Shown here one piece after another: positions 6,408 through 15,356 of a stretch of 47,657 bases of DNA (positions are counted from its first letter, which is position 1; each line of letters starts with the position of its first letter). The translations under genes were made by a program, and so were the position numbers. The DNA is from a virus. Below the pieces are notes generated by a model. It had not been told where the DNA came from and made no database searches. It saw only the letters and a list, made by a program, of their open reading frames with translations. Location of the stretch: positions 1 to 47,657 of the IMG/VR virus record IMGVR_UViG_3300021182_000017. The stretch is one strand, 5' to 3'.

Positions 6408-9400
6408 GTGCGAGCTGTTTATCAGCCAAAGCACGGCCTAGCGGCGTATCGTTTTGTTGTGTCAGATTCCGGGAAGTTCCGGCTGGCACAACCAGGCGAT
6501 ACGCCCGATGGTATTGTATCGTCTATATCTGACGGGGATAGATTTAATGTAGAGACTACCGGGGAAGCGAAGTTGTCAAAGGCTTCGCTATCTCCTGGTA
6601 CGTCGTATGGAGTTGGAACTGATGGGGTATTAGATAGTGGCGCATCTCCTACATACGCCAAAGCTACAGCAACTGATACGGTATTATTACAGCAAGGCCC
6701 AGGTACCGCAAACGGCGGTAGCGGAGCTGGTGGCGGAGCTGGCGGAACTACAGTAATTACTACTGATGACATAACTGATATGTCAGCATTTGGGCGTGCA
6801 TTCGTTAAACGTATTAACGCCCCTGACGCTAAAACTCAATTAGAATTGAAGGGATTAAAGACTGATATCCCTAATAATACTGCGACATTACACGCCGGAT
6901 TATCGGCAGATCACACGTATAATCTGCCTGATCAAGATGGTACAGTTGCATTATTAGAACGCGAACAGACGTTTACGAAACGTCAACATATTCAAGGGTT
7001 TGTCCCTACAGGTGTCAACCCTGATACGGTATCGATTGGTGGCGGTGAGATATATGCTGGATATGGTGTTAGGTCATTCGGTGGTCCTGTTGTTCCTAGC
7101 GCCATAGGTGGCGATAGTAGACCGGGTACTTTTGTATTGCAACCTCCGCCAACCGGATGGCCTACTGGCGGTATGCACATGGTGTGGGCGGATATCAATG
7201 GTAATCTTAAAGCGCATTTAGGTATCAATGATTCAGCTATGACTAGCGTCGACTTCTCATGCGACGTAGTCGACGATGGGATGTACTTGTATACGAAACA
7301 GGCGGGTACGCCTAGTTTACTAACGCATTTTGGGCAATACGAGAATGTGCGTGGAGTTGCCGCTCCTACTGCTAGCAGTGGTGAAGTTAATATCGGCGGC
7401 GGCAAGGTGGAGGCTGGAACCGAAGTACGTGTCGGTACGACTGGCAACGCAAATGATCCGACTATAACTCCGACTGCAGTCGTGACGCCTCAACTTCAGT
7501 TGGCGGATACTACTGGCGTACATTTCACTGCAACATTACCTTCGTCCGTTTCGTACATTTCCGTGTTATCTGACCGATGGTTCAGTTACACCGCCGCTAA
7601 CGTACCGCCGGATACTAATCTATTCGATAGAAATATGGTAGGGTTTGGCGCAGGCATCGGGGCGTTTGGTAACAAGATTCAACTTCATCGCACGTTAGGT
7701 GGTTCAAGTAGTTGGTCGAACATCGTGTCAGCGGCGACGGATTCTCGCACGAACACCGTACCAGATAAAGACGGTACGTTTGCGATGACTTCGGATGTGC
7801 ATAACATGCCGACCGGAGGCACAGCAGGACAGGCCCTCGAGAAGATCGACGGTACTGATTACAATACTCAGTGGGTAACGTTACCAACAGTACACAACAT
7901 GCCAACTGGTGGCACGACTGGCCAGGCATTAACTAAGATAGATGGTACTGATTATAACACTCAATGGTCAACGATAGTAAACCATGATCCGCCGACTGGT
8001 GGAACTGCGGGACAAGTTTTAGCGAAGATAGATGGCACCGACTATAACTGGCAATGGGTAAATCAGTCTGGTGGCAGTATATCTGGGGGCAATACAGACT
8101 ATCTAGTACGGTGGTTAAGTGCCACAACTATCGGGTACGGGGTTTCGCAGGACAATGGATTACGCTTTAAAGTAGCGGGGACAGACCCCGGATTAAACAC
8201 GACAACCGGAACTGTAACCATCGCTGGTGGAGCCGTACGCGCGTACAATGGTCTATCGATAAACGGCGCTGACACGGTGACGGGCGCAAGTCATACCAGC
8301 ATAGACTTCGCTGGTGGATACGCGCGCTTTATTGGTTGGGGTCCAGACGCTTCTACATTAGGCAAGATCCAGTTTACATTGTCGCAATCTGGTGCATCAG
8401 CAGCGAAATCGGTGATGACAGTAGAGTCTGAGAATGTATATGTTAATGGTATAGTCCCCGCAGTAATGCCGGCGTCGACTCAAGTTCGTATCGGCGGCGG
8501 TGAAGTAGTCGCAGGGCTTGGCCACGTTGTCAACGGAGCAGTTACTACGGCGGCGGCTAATCTTGGGTTTGTCGATTATTCAACGAGTGGATTACGTCTC
8601 GCGTCGTTCGGTCCTGACGCATCTACTAAAGGCGTATTCAGCTTAGTGCTGGCTACCGGGTCAGCTACTCCGACTACCATAGTTCCATATAGCGTCACAA
8701 ATACCGGCTCTAACGTATTCGCAGGGTCAGACGCTGGAAGTGTTGCTGCGAGTAAAGTGTCGATCGGCGGTGGCGTACTGCGTACCGCAGGAGCTGCGTA
8801 CATAGATGGGACGGACCCCGGTGCTCCAACGTCCGCGCGAGTAACAATAGGTGGCGGCGTCCTACGCACGGGCGGGCTGTTCTATGCTGGCGGTAAGGCT
8901 AGTTTCTACGCCAGCACCGCGGCAGGCTCTTCGATCAACATCGCTCCGGGAGTTGCCCCCACAACTAAATATGATGGCGACATATGGGCTACCGCTACTG
9001 GCGGTCTATTCCATCAGGTAAATGGAGCCACAATACAATATACCGTATGTAGCGCAGCGATGGTTCCGGTTGTTCAGTCTGCGACCGCCGCATTAGCTAG
9101 GGTGGCAATGGGTCCGTGGAATGATGTCGGGGTATTGGGGATGATAAATGCTATGGATCCGACATACGGGGCAAAGTTCGATGGGACAACAGATGACACA
9201 TTAGCAATACAATCAGTACTAACTGCCGGGGCCGGCCAAGTTGTTGTGTTTCCAAGTGGTCGCACGGGCGTTATAACTAGCCCGATATTTGTTCCGTCTA
9301 ATACGATCATAATGGCATACGGGTGCACGATATTTTGTAAGTCCACTATGGACTTATCCAAGTGCGCATTCGTGTTCTCGGATGCTACATTTACCGTTGG

Positions 9401-10427
9401 TATCCACGACACTAAATGCTTTGGTTTAACAATAGACGGGAACCGCGCTAATCGGGCAACAGGGTCGCGCGGAGGCGCCTTATTCTACATATCCGGATCA
9501 TACCGTATTTTATTACAAGACTGCCTGGCCATCAATAGTCATCAAGAAGGGTTCCAGGTTTCTGGTGACACTGGGTGGGCTGGCGGCCTTTCTAAGAACT
9601 GCAAGACTATTAACTGTAAATCGGACACGGCATATCGTAATGGATTGAGTATATCCGGGACCGAGAACTTTGTCGATATCAACGGGGAATACCACCATAC
9701 GGCAGGTGCCGCCCCGCAGGCCGGTGTTGATATCGAGCCCAATGGCGCCACGTCTAAGAATCTTAACTTCCAGTTTATAGGCACATGCGCCCATGATAAT
9801 ACCGCTAACGGCCTACAGGTTACAGCATCAAGTGCTGGAAAGAACACCGGAACCATATCGGGTGTCTCCGCATCAAATAACGGCACCTATGGTGTCACCA
9901 GCGATGCTCCCATCGATCAGGTGCGGCTAAGTAATATTGTCGGATACAGTAACACCACCGCATTGGTCGGAGGGGGTTATGCCGTTGACGATAGTATAAT
10001 GACATCACGTATCTTACAGACGGTACGGGTCCGCGTAGCAGGGCCGCAGACTATTTCAGCGAGTGTGTTTACAGATGTAACTTCGGCTACGATTTCAGTG
10101 ACGCCCAGATATGCGAACAGTACGATACGCCTACATGTTCGCTGCGTGTACGAGTCTGTTACGATTGCCGCGCAAACTGATCTCGAAGCGCATATTCGCT
10201 TGGTAAACGTGGCTGCCCCAACCGTTGCATTGGATCTAGTCTATACCAGAAATAGTGGAGCGTCGGGGACCATTCGGTTGTCCGGGTCCGCCGTTCTAAA
10301 CTATGACCATATATATGGAAGCCTCACTCCTGTAAGTTATAAAGTACAAGCTGCGTATTTCACCGGTGGGAGTGGGATATCTATCAGCCAAGTGGAGCTT
10401 ATCGCAGAAGAAATAGCTATCGGATAA
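6408..10427 (+). CDS. Tailspike with pectate-lyase-fold beta-helix (receptor-binding depolymerase candidate)
   Basis: The 1339-residue fibre starts at GTG after AGGTAA. It has a low-complexity Gly-rich linker near residue 105, then a shaft with two repeat families. Six copies of an [VI]xIGGGxxxxG motif lie near residues 210, 328, 603, 694, 784 and 813. Three tandem ~28-residue units PTGGTxGQxLxKIDGTDYNxQW lie at about 464-551. Around 915 the classic entry GAKFDGTTDDTLAIQ opens a pectate-lyase_3-type beta-helix to about 1190. A beta-sandwich-like C-terminal domain follows. Such spikes bind and often cleave surface polysaccharide; catalytic residues cannot be assigned by eye. Confidence 0.9.
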   Translation: MRAVYQPKHGLAAYRFVVSDSGKFRLAQPGDTPDGIVSSISDGDRFNVETTGEAKLSKASLSPGTSYGVGTDGVLDSGASPTYAKATATDTVLLQQGPGTANGGSGAGGGAGGTTVITTDDITDMSAFGRAFVKRINAPDAKTQLELKGLKTDIPNNTATLHAGLSADHTYNLPDQDGTVALLEREQTFTKRQHIQGFVPTGVNPDTVSIGGGEIYAGYGVRSFGGPVVPSAIGGDSRPGTFVLQPPPTGWPTGGMHMVWADINGNLKAHLGINDSAMTSVDFSCDVVDDGMYLYTKQAGTPSLLTHFGQYENVRGVAAPTASSGEVNIGGGKVEAGTEVRVGTTGNANDPTITPTAVVTPQLQLADTTGVHFTATLPSSVSYISVLSDRWFSYTAANVPPDTNLFDRNMVGFGAGIGAFGNKIQLHRTLGGSSSWSNIVSAATDSRTNTVPDKDGTFAMTSDVHNMPTGGTAGQALEKIDGTDYNTQWVTLPTVHNMPTGGTTGQALTKIDGTDYNTQWSTIVNHDPPTGGTAGQVLAKIDGTDYNWQWVNQSGGSISGGNTDYLVRWLSATTIGYGVSQDNGLRFKVAGTDPGLNTTTGTVTIAGGAVRAYNGLSINGADTVTGASHTSIDFAGGYARFIGWGPDASTLGKIQFTLSQSGASAAKSVMTVESENVYVNGIVPAVMPASTQVRIGGGEVVAGLGHVVNGAVTTAAANLGFVDYSTSGLRLASFGPDASTKGVFSLVLATGSATPTTIVPYSVTNTGSNVFAGSDAGSVAASKVSIGGGVLRTAGAAYIDGTDPGAPTSARVTIGGGVLRTGGLFYAGGKASFYASTAAGSSINIAPGVAPTTKYDGDIWATATGGLFHQVNGATIQYTVCSAAMVPVVQSATAALARVAMGPWNDVGVLGMINAMDPTYGAKFDGTTDDTLAIQSVLTAGAGQVVVFPSGRTGVITSPIFVPSNTIIMAYGCTIFCKSTMDLSKCAFVFSDATFTVGIHDTKCFGLTIDGNRANRATGSRGGALFYISGSYRILLQDCLAINSHQEGFQVSGDTGWAGGLSKNCKTINCKSDTAYRNGLSISGTENFVDINGEYHHTAGAAPQAGVDIEPNGATSKNLNFQFIGTCAHDNTANGLQVTASSAGKNTGTISGVSASNNGTYGVTSDAPIDQVRLSNIVGYSNTTALVGGGYAVDDSIMTSRILQTVRVRVAGPQTISASVFTDVTSATISVTPRYANSTIRLHVRCVYESVTIAAQTDLEAHIRLVNVAAPTVALDLVYTRNSGASGTIRLSGSAVLNYDHIYGSLTPVSYKVQAAYFTGGSGISISQVELIAEEIAIG

Positions 10428-10447
10428 CCCCAAAACCCGGAAATTTT

Positions 10448-10696
10448 ATGGAAACTCTTCTCCCCGACAGTTTAAAGCTATACGGCCCCGGTGTCCTAAT
10501 CATCGTCGGGCTTATCTGGCAGACGTCGAAACGGGAAGAGCGGATGTCACGGGATCTAGCCGTCCAGCATACTTCGCTGGTAAAGATGGCGGCATACACA
10601 AACCCGGCCAATGGTTATAGTCGGTCAGTATCATTTAAGTATAACGGAACTAACTGGGTTGAGTTTAGCAGAACCACCGCAGATATCCCGAACTGA
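10448..10696 (+). CDS. Small membrane protein with fibre-like C-terminal tail, 82 aa
   Basis: One hydrophobic segment (YGPGVLIIVGLIW, residues 12-24) is followed by a charged stretch (KREERMSRDL) typical of small holin-like or spanin-like phage proteins. The C-terminal third (SFKYNGTNWVEFSRTTADIPN) resembles a closing motif seen on some phage fibre and spike proteins, which is unexpected in a membrane protein. It lies between the tailspike and a second small membrane protein. It could be a holin-related protein with an acquired tail, or a small spike-associated membrane protein. The fusion reading is inference. Confidence 0.65.
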   Translation: METLLPDSLKLYGPGVLIIVGLIWQTSKREERMSRDLAVQHTSLVKMAAYTNPANGYSRSVSFKYNGTNWVEFSRTTADIPN

Positions 10697-10703
10697 GGCT
10701 AGC

Positions 10704-10940
10704 ATGACGAACCACAAGCAGACTGAACCACTTCTGGCCCCGACGCAGATCATGCGGATATCGTTAGGATATGTCATAGCAATATGCGTAGCCGCCTTCG
10801 CCATAGGGGGGTCGGTAACGGCTCTCGTGGCCAAAATGTCTAGCATTGAGGCTAAGGTAGATAACCTTACCGCCATAGTTAAGCAGCATATGGGCGTGCA
10901 GATAGCGGATACGTCGATGCCGGCTAAAGAAACACCTTGA
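10704..10940 (+). CDS. Holin-like small membrane protein, 78 aa
   Basis: The ATG at 10704 follows GAGGC and avoids a long upstream extension inside the previous gene. Residues about 20-45 (RISLGYVIAICVAAFAIGGSVTALVA) form one strong transmembrane helix. They are followed by a short coiled-coil-like helix (SSIEAKVDNLTAIVKQHMG). This single-helix design, together with adjacent lipoprotein and membrane genes, fits a holin that sets lysis timing by permeabilising the inner membrane. An inner-membrane spanin is an alternative. It ends seven bases before the lipoprotein gene. Confidence 0.65.
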   Translation: MTNHKQTEPLLAPTQIMRISLGYVIAICVAAFAIGGSVTALVAKMSSIEAKVDNLTAIVKQHMGVQIADTSMPAKETP

Positions 10941-10947
10941 GGTTACC

Positions 10948-11382
10948 ATGAAACGCCTAGTCCCGTTAACCCTTTTAGTCCTGATCGGATGTGCTAGCGC
11001 GGTGCGCCCACATTCCAGCGTCGATGACGGACCCCACACTGTCACCGACGAACTCGCCAGTCTCGGAGACTGGATGCTGTGGGCAGGAGCGATCACCGTT
11101 ATCCTTGGAAGTGCCTGTCGGGCCTACTTCGGAAAGGCCGCTACCCTCGCCGTACTCGCCATCGAGATCGGCGCAATCACCGTCGCCTTTGGCATCGCCT
11201 CCCTCTACGTCGCAGCGCATCCGTGGATTCTTCCAGCGACAAGTGGAGTTGCCGGGGTGGCAATGGCTTACCGCTATCGTGTTGAGCTTCGGAAGTGGTT
11301 TGGTATTGGGGCGACGACTGAGTCGACCCCTCCGGTTTTAACTACTAGTATAACAGCGTCGAACGCTGTTAATCGAGGATAA
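10948..11382 (+). CDS. Lipoprotein-signal membrane protein of the lysis cluster, 144 aa
   Basis: The N-terminus MKRLVPLTLLVLIGCAS is a lipoprotein signal with a lipobox (LIGC), predicting lipidation at Cys15. Three hydrophobic stretches follow (WMLWAGAITVILGSA; LAVLAIEIGAITVAFGIASLYVA; ILPATSGVAGVAMAY), so the protein is more membrane-embedded than a classic outer-membrane spanin. The C-terminus is Thr/Ser-rich. Its place behind a holin-like gene suggests a spanin or holin-associated role. The next gene starts one base after its stop. Confidence 0.6.
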   Translation: MKRLVPLTLLVLIGCASAVRPHSSVDDGPHTVTDELASLGDWMLWAGAITVILGSACRAYFGKAATLAVLAIEIGAITVAFGIASLYVAAHPWILPATSGVAGVAMAYRYRVELRKWFGIGATTESTPPVLTTSITASNAVNRG

Positions 11383-11383
11383 T

Positions 11384-12274
11384 ATGTTAGGTCTTGGACT
11401 TGGTCGTAGGCTGTTAAGTGTAAATGGTAGCGGGGTTACCCCGTCACTAGGAGTACTAGATTTTCTATCCGTATCGCCGCTAGCCGCCTACTCGATGCGT
11501 CGCATGCGCGCCCCCTATACTGGGTCATTACTTAGGGTTAGACGATCCTCTGATAACGCAGAGCAAGATATTCATGCGACGATAACCGGAGACCTAAACA
11601 CAACTGAGTTACTAGGATTCTGCGGGGCTAATGACGGTTTTGTAACTACATGGCACGATCAGACCGGGCATGGGCATCATTTCGTGCAACCCACCGCCGC
11701 AACTCAACCTCGCATAGTAGCGTCAGGCGCGCTAGAGTCAGAGAACAGTATCCCCGCGCTTCGGTTCGATTATATCGCTGGGTCTTTCAGGGAAATGGAC
11801 TCGGTGGATTCTGGATGGTTGCCAATAGGCGGCGCAAACCGAACATTAAACTTATTATATCGACCACTTGATGCGATTACTGACATGGGATTTGTCGGCT
11901 GGGGATCTGGCGGACTTCCACTTGGGCAGTTCGTCATGTATCGATTCGCCACATATGAGCCGTTAATGAGCCAATTTGCCGGAGACGTGGCTGGGACCAC
12001 TGGCTACGACGAGCTACGAAAGATAATAACAATCACCTATAATAATCCGACTGTTAAGTTAATTAAAAACGGGGTTGATGTAACATCTGGAGATAATCTT
12101 AGAACGCTAGCAACTCTAGATAGCCCGTTGATTTTAGGACGTGCAGCGATCACTGGCAACTCCATTCTTGCGCACGTTCAAGAGCTTACGGTGTTCCCGT
12201 CTAGTTTATCAGACGCTGATAGGAATATATTGGAACGAAGTCAGGGCGCATATTTTGGTATATCGGTATCATAG
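11384..12274 (+). CDS. Carbohydrate-binding receptor protein with arabinofuranosidase-B-like N-terminal motif
   Basis: The 296-residue protein carries AAYSMRRMRAPYTGSLLRVRRSSDNAEQDI (about 34-63). This is the signature seen at the start of the alpha-L-arabinofuranosidase B catalytic-fold family and of related phage proteins of this beta-sandwich type. It is followed by WHDQTGHGHHFVQPTAATQPRIV, a concanavalin-like pattern. Catalytic competence is unclear; many phage versions probably act as lectins. Sited between lysis-type genes and a Cys-rich small gene, it is probably a second tail-attached receptor-binding or sugar-processing protein that complements the 1339-aa spike. Confidence 0.7.
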   Translation: MLGLGLGRRLLSVNGSGVTPSLGVLDFLSVSPLAAYSMRRMRAPYTGSLLRVRRSSDNAEQDIHATITGDLNTTELLGFCGANDGFVTTWHDQTGHGHHFVQPTAATQPRIVASGALESENSIPALRFDYIAGSFREMDSVDSGWLPIGGANRTLNLLYRPLDAITDMGFVGWGSGGLPLGQFVMYRFATYEPLMSQFAGDVAGTTGYDELRKIITITYNNPTVKLIKNGVDVTSGDNLRTLATLDSPLILGRAAITGNSILAHVQELTVFPSSLSDADRNILERSQGAYFGISVS

Positions 12275-12282
12275 GAATAACC

Positions 12283-12549
12283 ATGGCATATATCATCTAT
12301 AATAACCTTGCTGACGCGCAATTAGACTCTCACAACAAGATGAAAACTCTTGGCCATTGGGGTTGTTGCCAGATCAATAAATGTACAGCCAACTGCCCAA
12401 AAACAGACAATGTCACTGCGTATTGGTGGGAAATACTGACCGGAACGCAGGGGCGTTATGCGGTAAATATCGGTAGCGATACTGCGCCAAATGGGCGAAC
12501 TCCCGTTGATCAACTGCCTAATGGCTTTCTTCCATCCTATACAGCTTAG
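12283..12549 (+). CDS. Cysteine-rich hypothetical protein, 88 aa
   Basis: Not recognised. AGGAATAACC before ATG supports the start. The 88 residues include a cysteine cluster (HWGCCQINKCTANCPKT, about 26-42) that could bind a metal or form disulfides, and an aromatic YWWEILTG segment. There is no signal peptide. It follows the carbohydrate-binding protein by eight bases and may be its assembly partner, chaperone or tip protein. That link is positional only. Confidence 0.65.
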   Translation: MAYIIYNNLADAQLDSHNKMKTLGHWGCCQINKCTANCPKTDNVTAYWWEILTGTQGRYAVNIGSDTAPNGRTPVDQLPNGFLPSYTA

Positions 12550-12558
12550 AGGTTTATC

Positions 12559-12633
12559 ATGGCATCAACAACACCGTCGCCTGGAGTTCCTACGTTACTT
12601 GGTACACCCGCGCGTAACAAATGCTTTCAATAG
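12559..12633 (+). CDS. Possible 24-aa peptide
   Basis: ATG nine bases after an AGAGG opens a 24-codon frame, MASTTPSPGV...KCFQ, ending in TAG. The product is Thr/Pro-rich with no recognisable feature. Its last codons coincide with the promoter-like site that follows, so it may be a vestigial gene end rather than a working gene. Confidence 0.3.
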   Translation: MASTTPSPGVPTLLGTPARNKCFQ

Positions 12634-12652
12634 TTAACTTATCCCCTACCAT
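12625..12652 (+). promoter_or_regulatory. Candidate promoter, family member C
   Basis: TTTCAA, a 16-base spacer containing AGTTAACTTA, then TACCAT. It lies in the gap before the 134-aa protein and the portal gene, so it would drive the head-assembly block. Confidence 0.5.
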
Positions 12653-12675
12653 CCCTAACCGCAAAGGATTATACA

Positions 12676-13080
12676 ATGGCTAAAGAAGTTACCGCACCAC
12701 GTATTGGACGTTACGCGATTACCATTCCGGCCAACACCGGGACGGGTTCACGCGTAAAAGACTTGCTCGTCGCGGCAGGCATGCCGCTACCGGGTATAAC
12801 TCCGCGTTCGGGCACTGATGGGGCCTTCACGCTCGGTATAGCGATACTGGGTACCCAGCCAGCTTCGACCACTGCTCGCGCAGCGTTTGATATTGCCTCA
12901 CCGCGGTATGACGCTACTGGGCAGCCGGCAGCGATAACTGGTACGGACTTCACTTTGCACGGTGAGCGCGCTGCGGCTGGCGTCGATTACTACGAACCAG
13001 CAGATGGTGATCTGGATTCGTACGTCCGTTCAACTGATGGTAATACCGTAGCTGCCCTCGCAATCGTCTACCTGCTCTGA
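12676..13080 (+). CDS. Hypothetical virion-type protein upstream of portal, 134 aa
   Basis: Not recognised. The 134-residue protein looks all-beta and Ala/Thr/Gly-rich (RIGRYAITIPANTGTGSRVKDLL; TDGAFTLGIAILGT; NTVAALAIVYLL). It resembles small head-decoration or fibre-like proteins in composition. AAAGGA precedes the start and the stop is eight bases before portal. It would be the first gene of the transcript starting at the promoter-like site in the preceding gap. A structural role is inferred from context and strand-rich composition; no homolog can be named. Confidence 0.65.
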   Translation: MAKEVTAPRIGRYAITIPANTGTGSRVKDLLVAAGMPLPGITPRSGTDGAFTLGIAILGTQPASTTARAAFDIASPRYDATGQPAAITGTDFTLHGERAAAGVDYYEPADGDLDSYVRSTDGNTVAALAIVYLL

Positions 13081-13088
13081 GGTAACTC

Positions 13089-15311
13089 ATGGTCCCCGAT
13101 AGTACTGCCCAGGCCACTCCAATGGCCCCGGATAATTCGCAAGCGCCTCCGATCGAGACGCTTGACAAGACGACAGTAAATGTAGGGGGTACAGACGATA
13201 ACGGCGAGATGGCCTTGGTAGCGAAGTTTACTTCACTCACCCAGGCCCCTCAGTTTCTAATAAACAACTTTCGTGAGATGGAACTCGACCGTAAGTACGT
13301 GTCCGAAGATTCCATGCTGCTCAAGACGCAGGATACTGTAGCAGTAAATCACTGTTTGCGTTTGCAGCAAACTAGCATAGCCAATATTGGGCTTACCGAT
13401 CCTCAGCCTGAAGTTCAGCCCACCCGCAAAGTCGGTGGCATTGTAGATCCTCAAGATGATTTGTTTGCTCAAACGGCTGAGATATGGTTGCAACATTGTT
13501 TAAAGCAGATGAACTTCGCCCCCATATTTGATGGCGCGATTCAAGACGCGATGACCAATCCCTGGTCAATACTCAAGATAAATCTAAGCACTGACTATTA
13601 TAAAGATCCTATCGGTCGTCCGCGGTTTGCCGACCAGCAGGATAACGTTGCGCGTTTATTGCAGTTGAAGTCTGAGTTTGCCGCCAATTCGTTTAGCGAA
13701 AACGACCCTCTCTATAAAGAGATGACTGATCTAGACAATACTATACGTGTATGGATGGCGCAGCGCCTAGCTGAAGAAGTTAAAAAAGCTAATGTTCCGA
13801 TGGTGCCTGTTATGGATCCGATGACTGGACAGATGACTATCCAGCCTGATCCACAAGACCCGCGCCAACAGAAGGCTAAAGCCATAATCGACGGGGCTGA
13901 AATTGACTTGCTCGGCGAGAGTGAAATCCCGTACCAGATGAACTTTGAGATCAACCAGATTCTACCGGAAGACTTCCGCTGGGCCTGGACTGATATCACT
14001 CGCACTGAAGATATCTTAACTTCGTCGTGGTTAGCGCACCGTATTTACATGCGGCCGGACGATATAAGTGCCAAGTTTAATATCAAGAAACAAGATATTA
14101 ACGGCGCCAAGTTGTACGATGAACGCGGGCTATACACCCAGCGTAATTATCTGGATGAAGAGCCTAGTCGTCGTAATCCTGACTTAGAAGCGATGCAGCG
14201 TAACGACCGCATGGCGGTATGGGAATTGTGGGATCGTCGCTCTAGCCGGCGATACGTATGGGTACACGGCATGAAGAAGTTTGTGGCCAACGATGTTCCA
14301 CAAGCCGTCGGCCGTCAGTGGTATCCGTTCTTCTTTATCTGGTTTAACCGTGTTACTGGCCAAGTGCTACCTCTCAGCGACGTTAAATTACTACGTCCTT
14401 TGCAAGACGAAATCAACATGCTCCGGTCGCATGACCGTGAAGCGCGCCGCGCGGCGTATCCTATATTGTTCATTCCTAAGAATACGATGACAGAAGCCGA
14501 GAAGGATCTGTACCGTAACAGGTATCCGTTCTCTGTAATTGAATTGGAACGCGCGGATGAGATAGCTAAGTATATCCACGAGACTCAGCCGATTCCATAT
14601 AATGGCGGCATGTTCCAGCAAGGTCTGGGCATGGCGATGATGGATATGCAACTTGTCGCTGGTATTCCTATGGCTGCGCAAGGGGCTACTGGTACTGGTG
14701 ATACCGCTACTCAGGACGCTATCGCAGCCAAGAGTGCCGAAACCGGAACTAACCGCCGACGCATTCAGGCCGCTAGATGCTTGACTGATATCCTATGGTA
14801 TATGCTAGAAGTTAGCCTCAAGACGTTCCCGTCAGAGTACGTCGCCCAGGTGTGCGGCCCGCAATCTATCTGGCCGTCTATGACTTCAGAAGAGTTATAT
14901 ACTAAGCTGAGCATAGAAGTTAAGGGTGGGCTGAACGGTAAGCCGGATGCAGCCAAGCAGTTGGATCTTTACAAGAACTTCGCGATGATCGCGCAGTCGA
15001 TGATGTTGCCTATCGGTCCAGCCGGTGGCGTTGAAATCTTACGCGCACTACTCGATGTGATGGACATACGTAAGCCAGTTGAGAAGTTCTTAGGCATGCC
15101 ACCCCAAATGGTTATGGGTATGCAGCAGGGCGGGCCTCCGGGAATGCCGCAGCAAACCCCAGGTGCCCCGCCGCCAGCCCCCAACGAAGGTGCTGGTCCT
15201 ATGGGTGGCGCGCCGACTATGGAGAATAGGGATATTGCAACGCGAGGCGCTGCAGCCGTGCCCAACTCTCCGATGAATCGCTTACCCCCTGGGCCGCCTG
15301 CCCAAGCGTAA
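13089..15311 (+). CDS. Portal protein (head-tail connector)
   Basis: The 740-residue protein has typical podovirus portal features. There is an acidic and aromatic N-terminal part, and a central wing (RRYVWVHGMKKFV; WYPFFFIWFNRVTGQVLPLSDVKLLRPLQDEINMLRSHDREARR) with a long stem-like helix. A crown region has GGMFQQGLGMAMMDMQLVAGIP and many Thr/Ala-rich helices. The C-terminus is Pro/Gly/Met-rich (about 690-740). Portals form the 12-fold ring at one capsid vertex that binds TerL during packaging and the tail tubular proteins afterwards. It is longer than T7's ~536 residues. Scaffold and capsid genes follow directly. Confidence 0.9.
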   Translation: MVPDSTAQATPMAPDNSQAPPIETLDKTTVNVGGTDDNGEMALVAKFTSLTQAPQFLINNFREMELDRKYVSEDSMLLKTQDTVAVNHCLRLQQTSIANIGLTDPQPEVQPTRKVGGIVDPQDDLFAQTAEIWLQHCLKQMNFAPIFDGAIQDAMTNPWSILKINLSTDYYKDPIGRPRFADQQDNVARLLQLKSEFAANSFSENDPLYKEMTDLDNTIRVWMAQRLAEEVKKANVPMVPVMDPMTGQMTIQPDPQDPRQQKAKAIIDGAEIDLLGESEIPYQMNFEINQILPEDFRWAWTDITRTEDILTSSWLAHRIYMRPDDISAKFNIKKQDINGAKLYDERGLYTQRNYLDEEPSRRNPDLEAMQRNDRMAVWELWDRRSSRRYVWVHGMKKFVANDVPQAVGRQWYPFFFIWFNRVTGQVLPLSDVKLLRPLQDEINMLRSHDREARRAAYPILFIPKNTMTEAEKDLYRNRYPFSVIELERADEIAKYIHETQPIPYNGGMFQQGLGMAMMDMQLVAGIPMAAQGATGTGDTATQDAIAAKSAETGTNRRRIQAARCLTDILWYMLEVSLKTFPSEYVAQVCGPQSIWPSMTSEELYTKLSIEVKGGLNGKPDAAKQLDLYKNFAMIAQSMMLPIGPAGGVEILRALLDVMDIRKPVEKFLGMPPQMVMGMQQGGPPGMPQQTPGAPPPAPNEGAGPMGGAPTMENRDIATRGAAAVPNSPMNRLPPGPPAQA

Positions 15312-15356
15312 GTAAACACTAACTAACCTATTGACAAACATCCCCAGGAGGATAAC

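Noticed and set aside
10991-11341. 116-codon frame nested in the lipoprotein gene, as in Rz/Rz1 pairs, with a late hydrophobic stretch
   Set aside because: No ribosome binding site and a Pro/Ser-rich translation; the outer frame already carries the lipobox, the reverse of the usual nesting.
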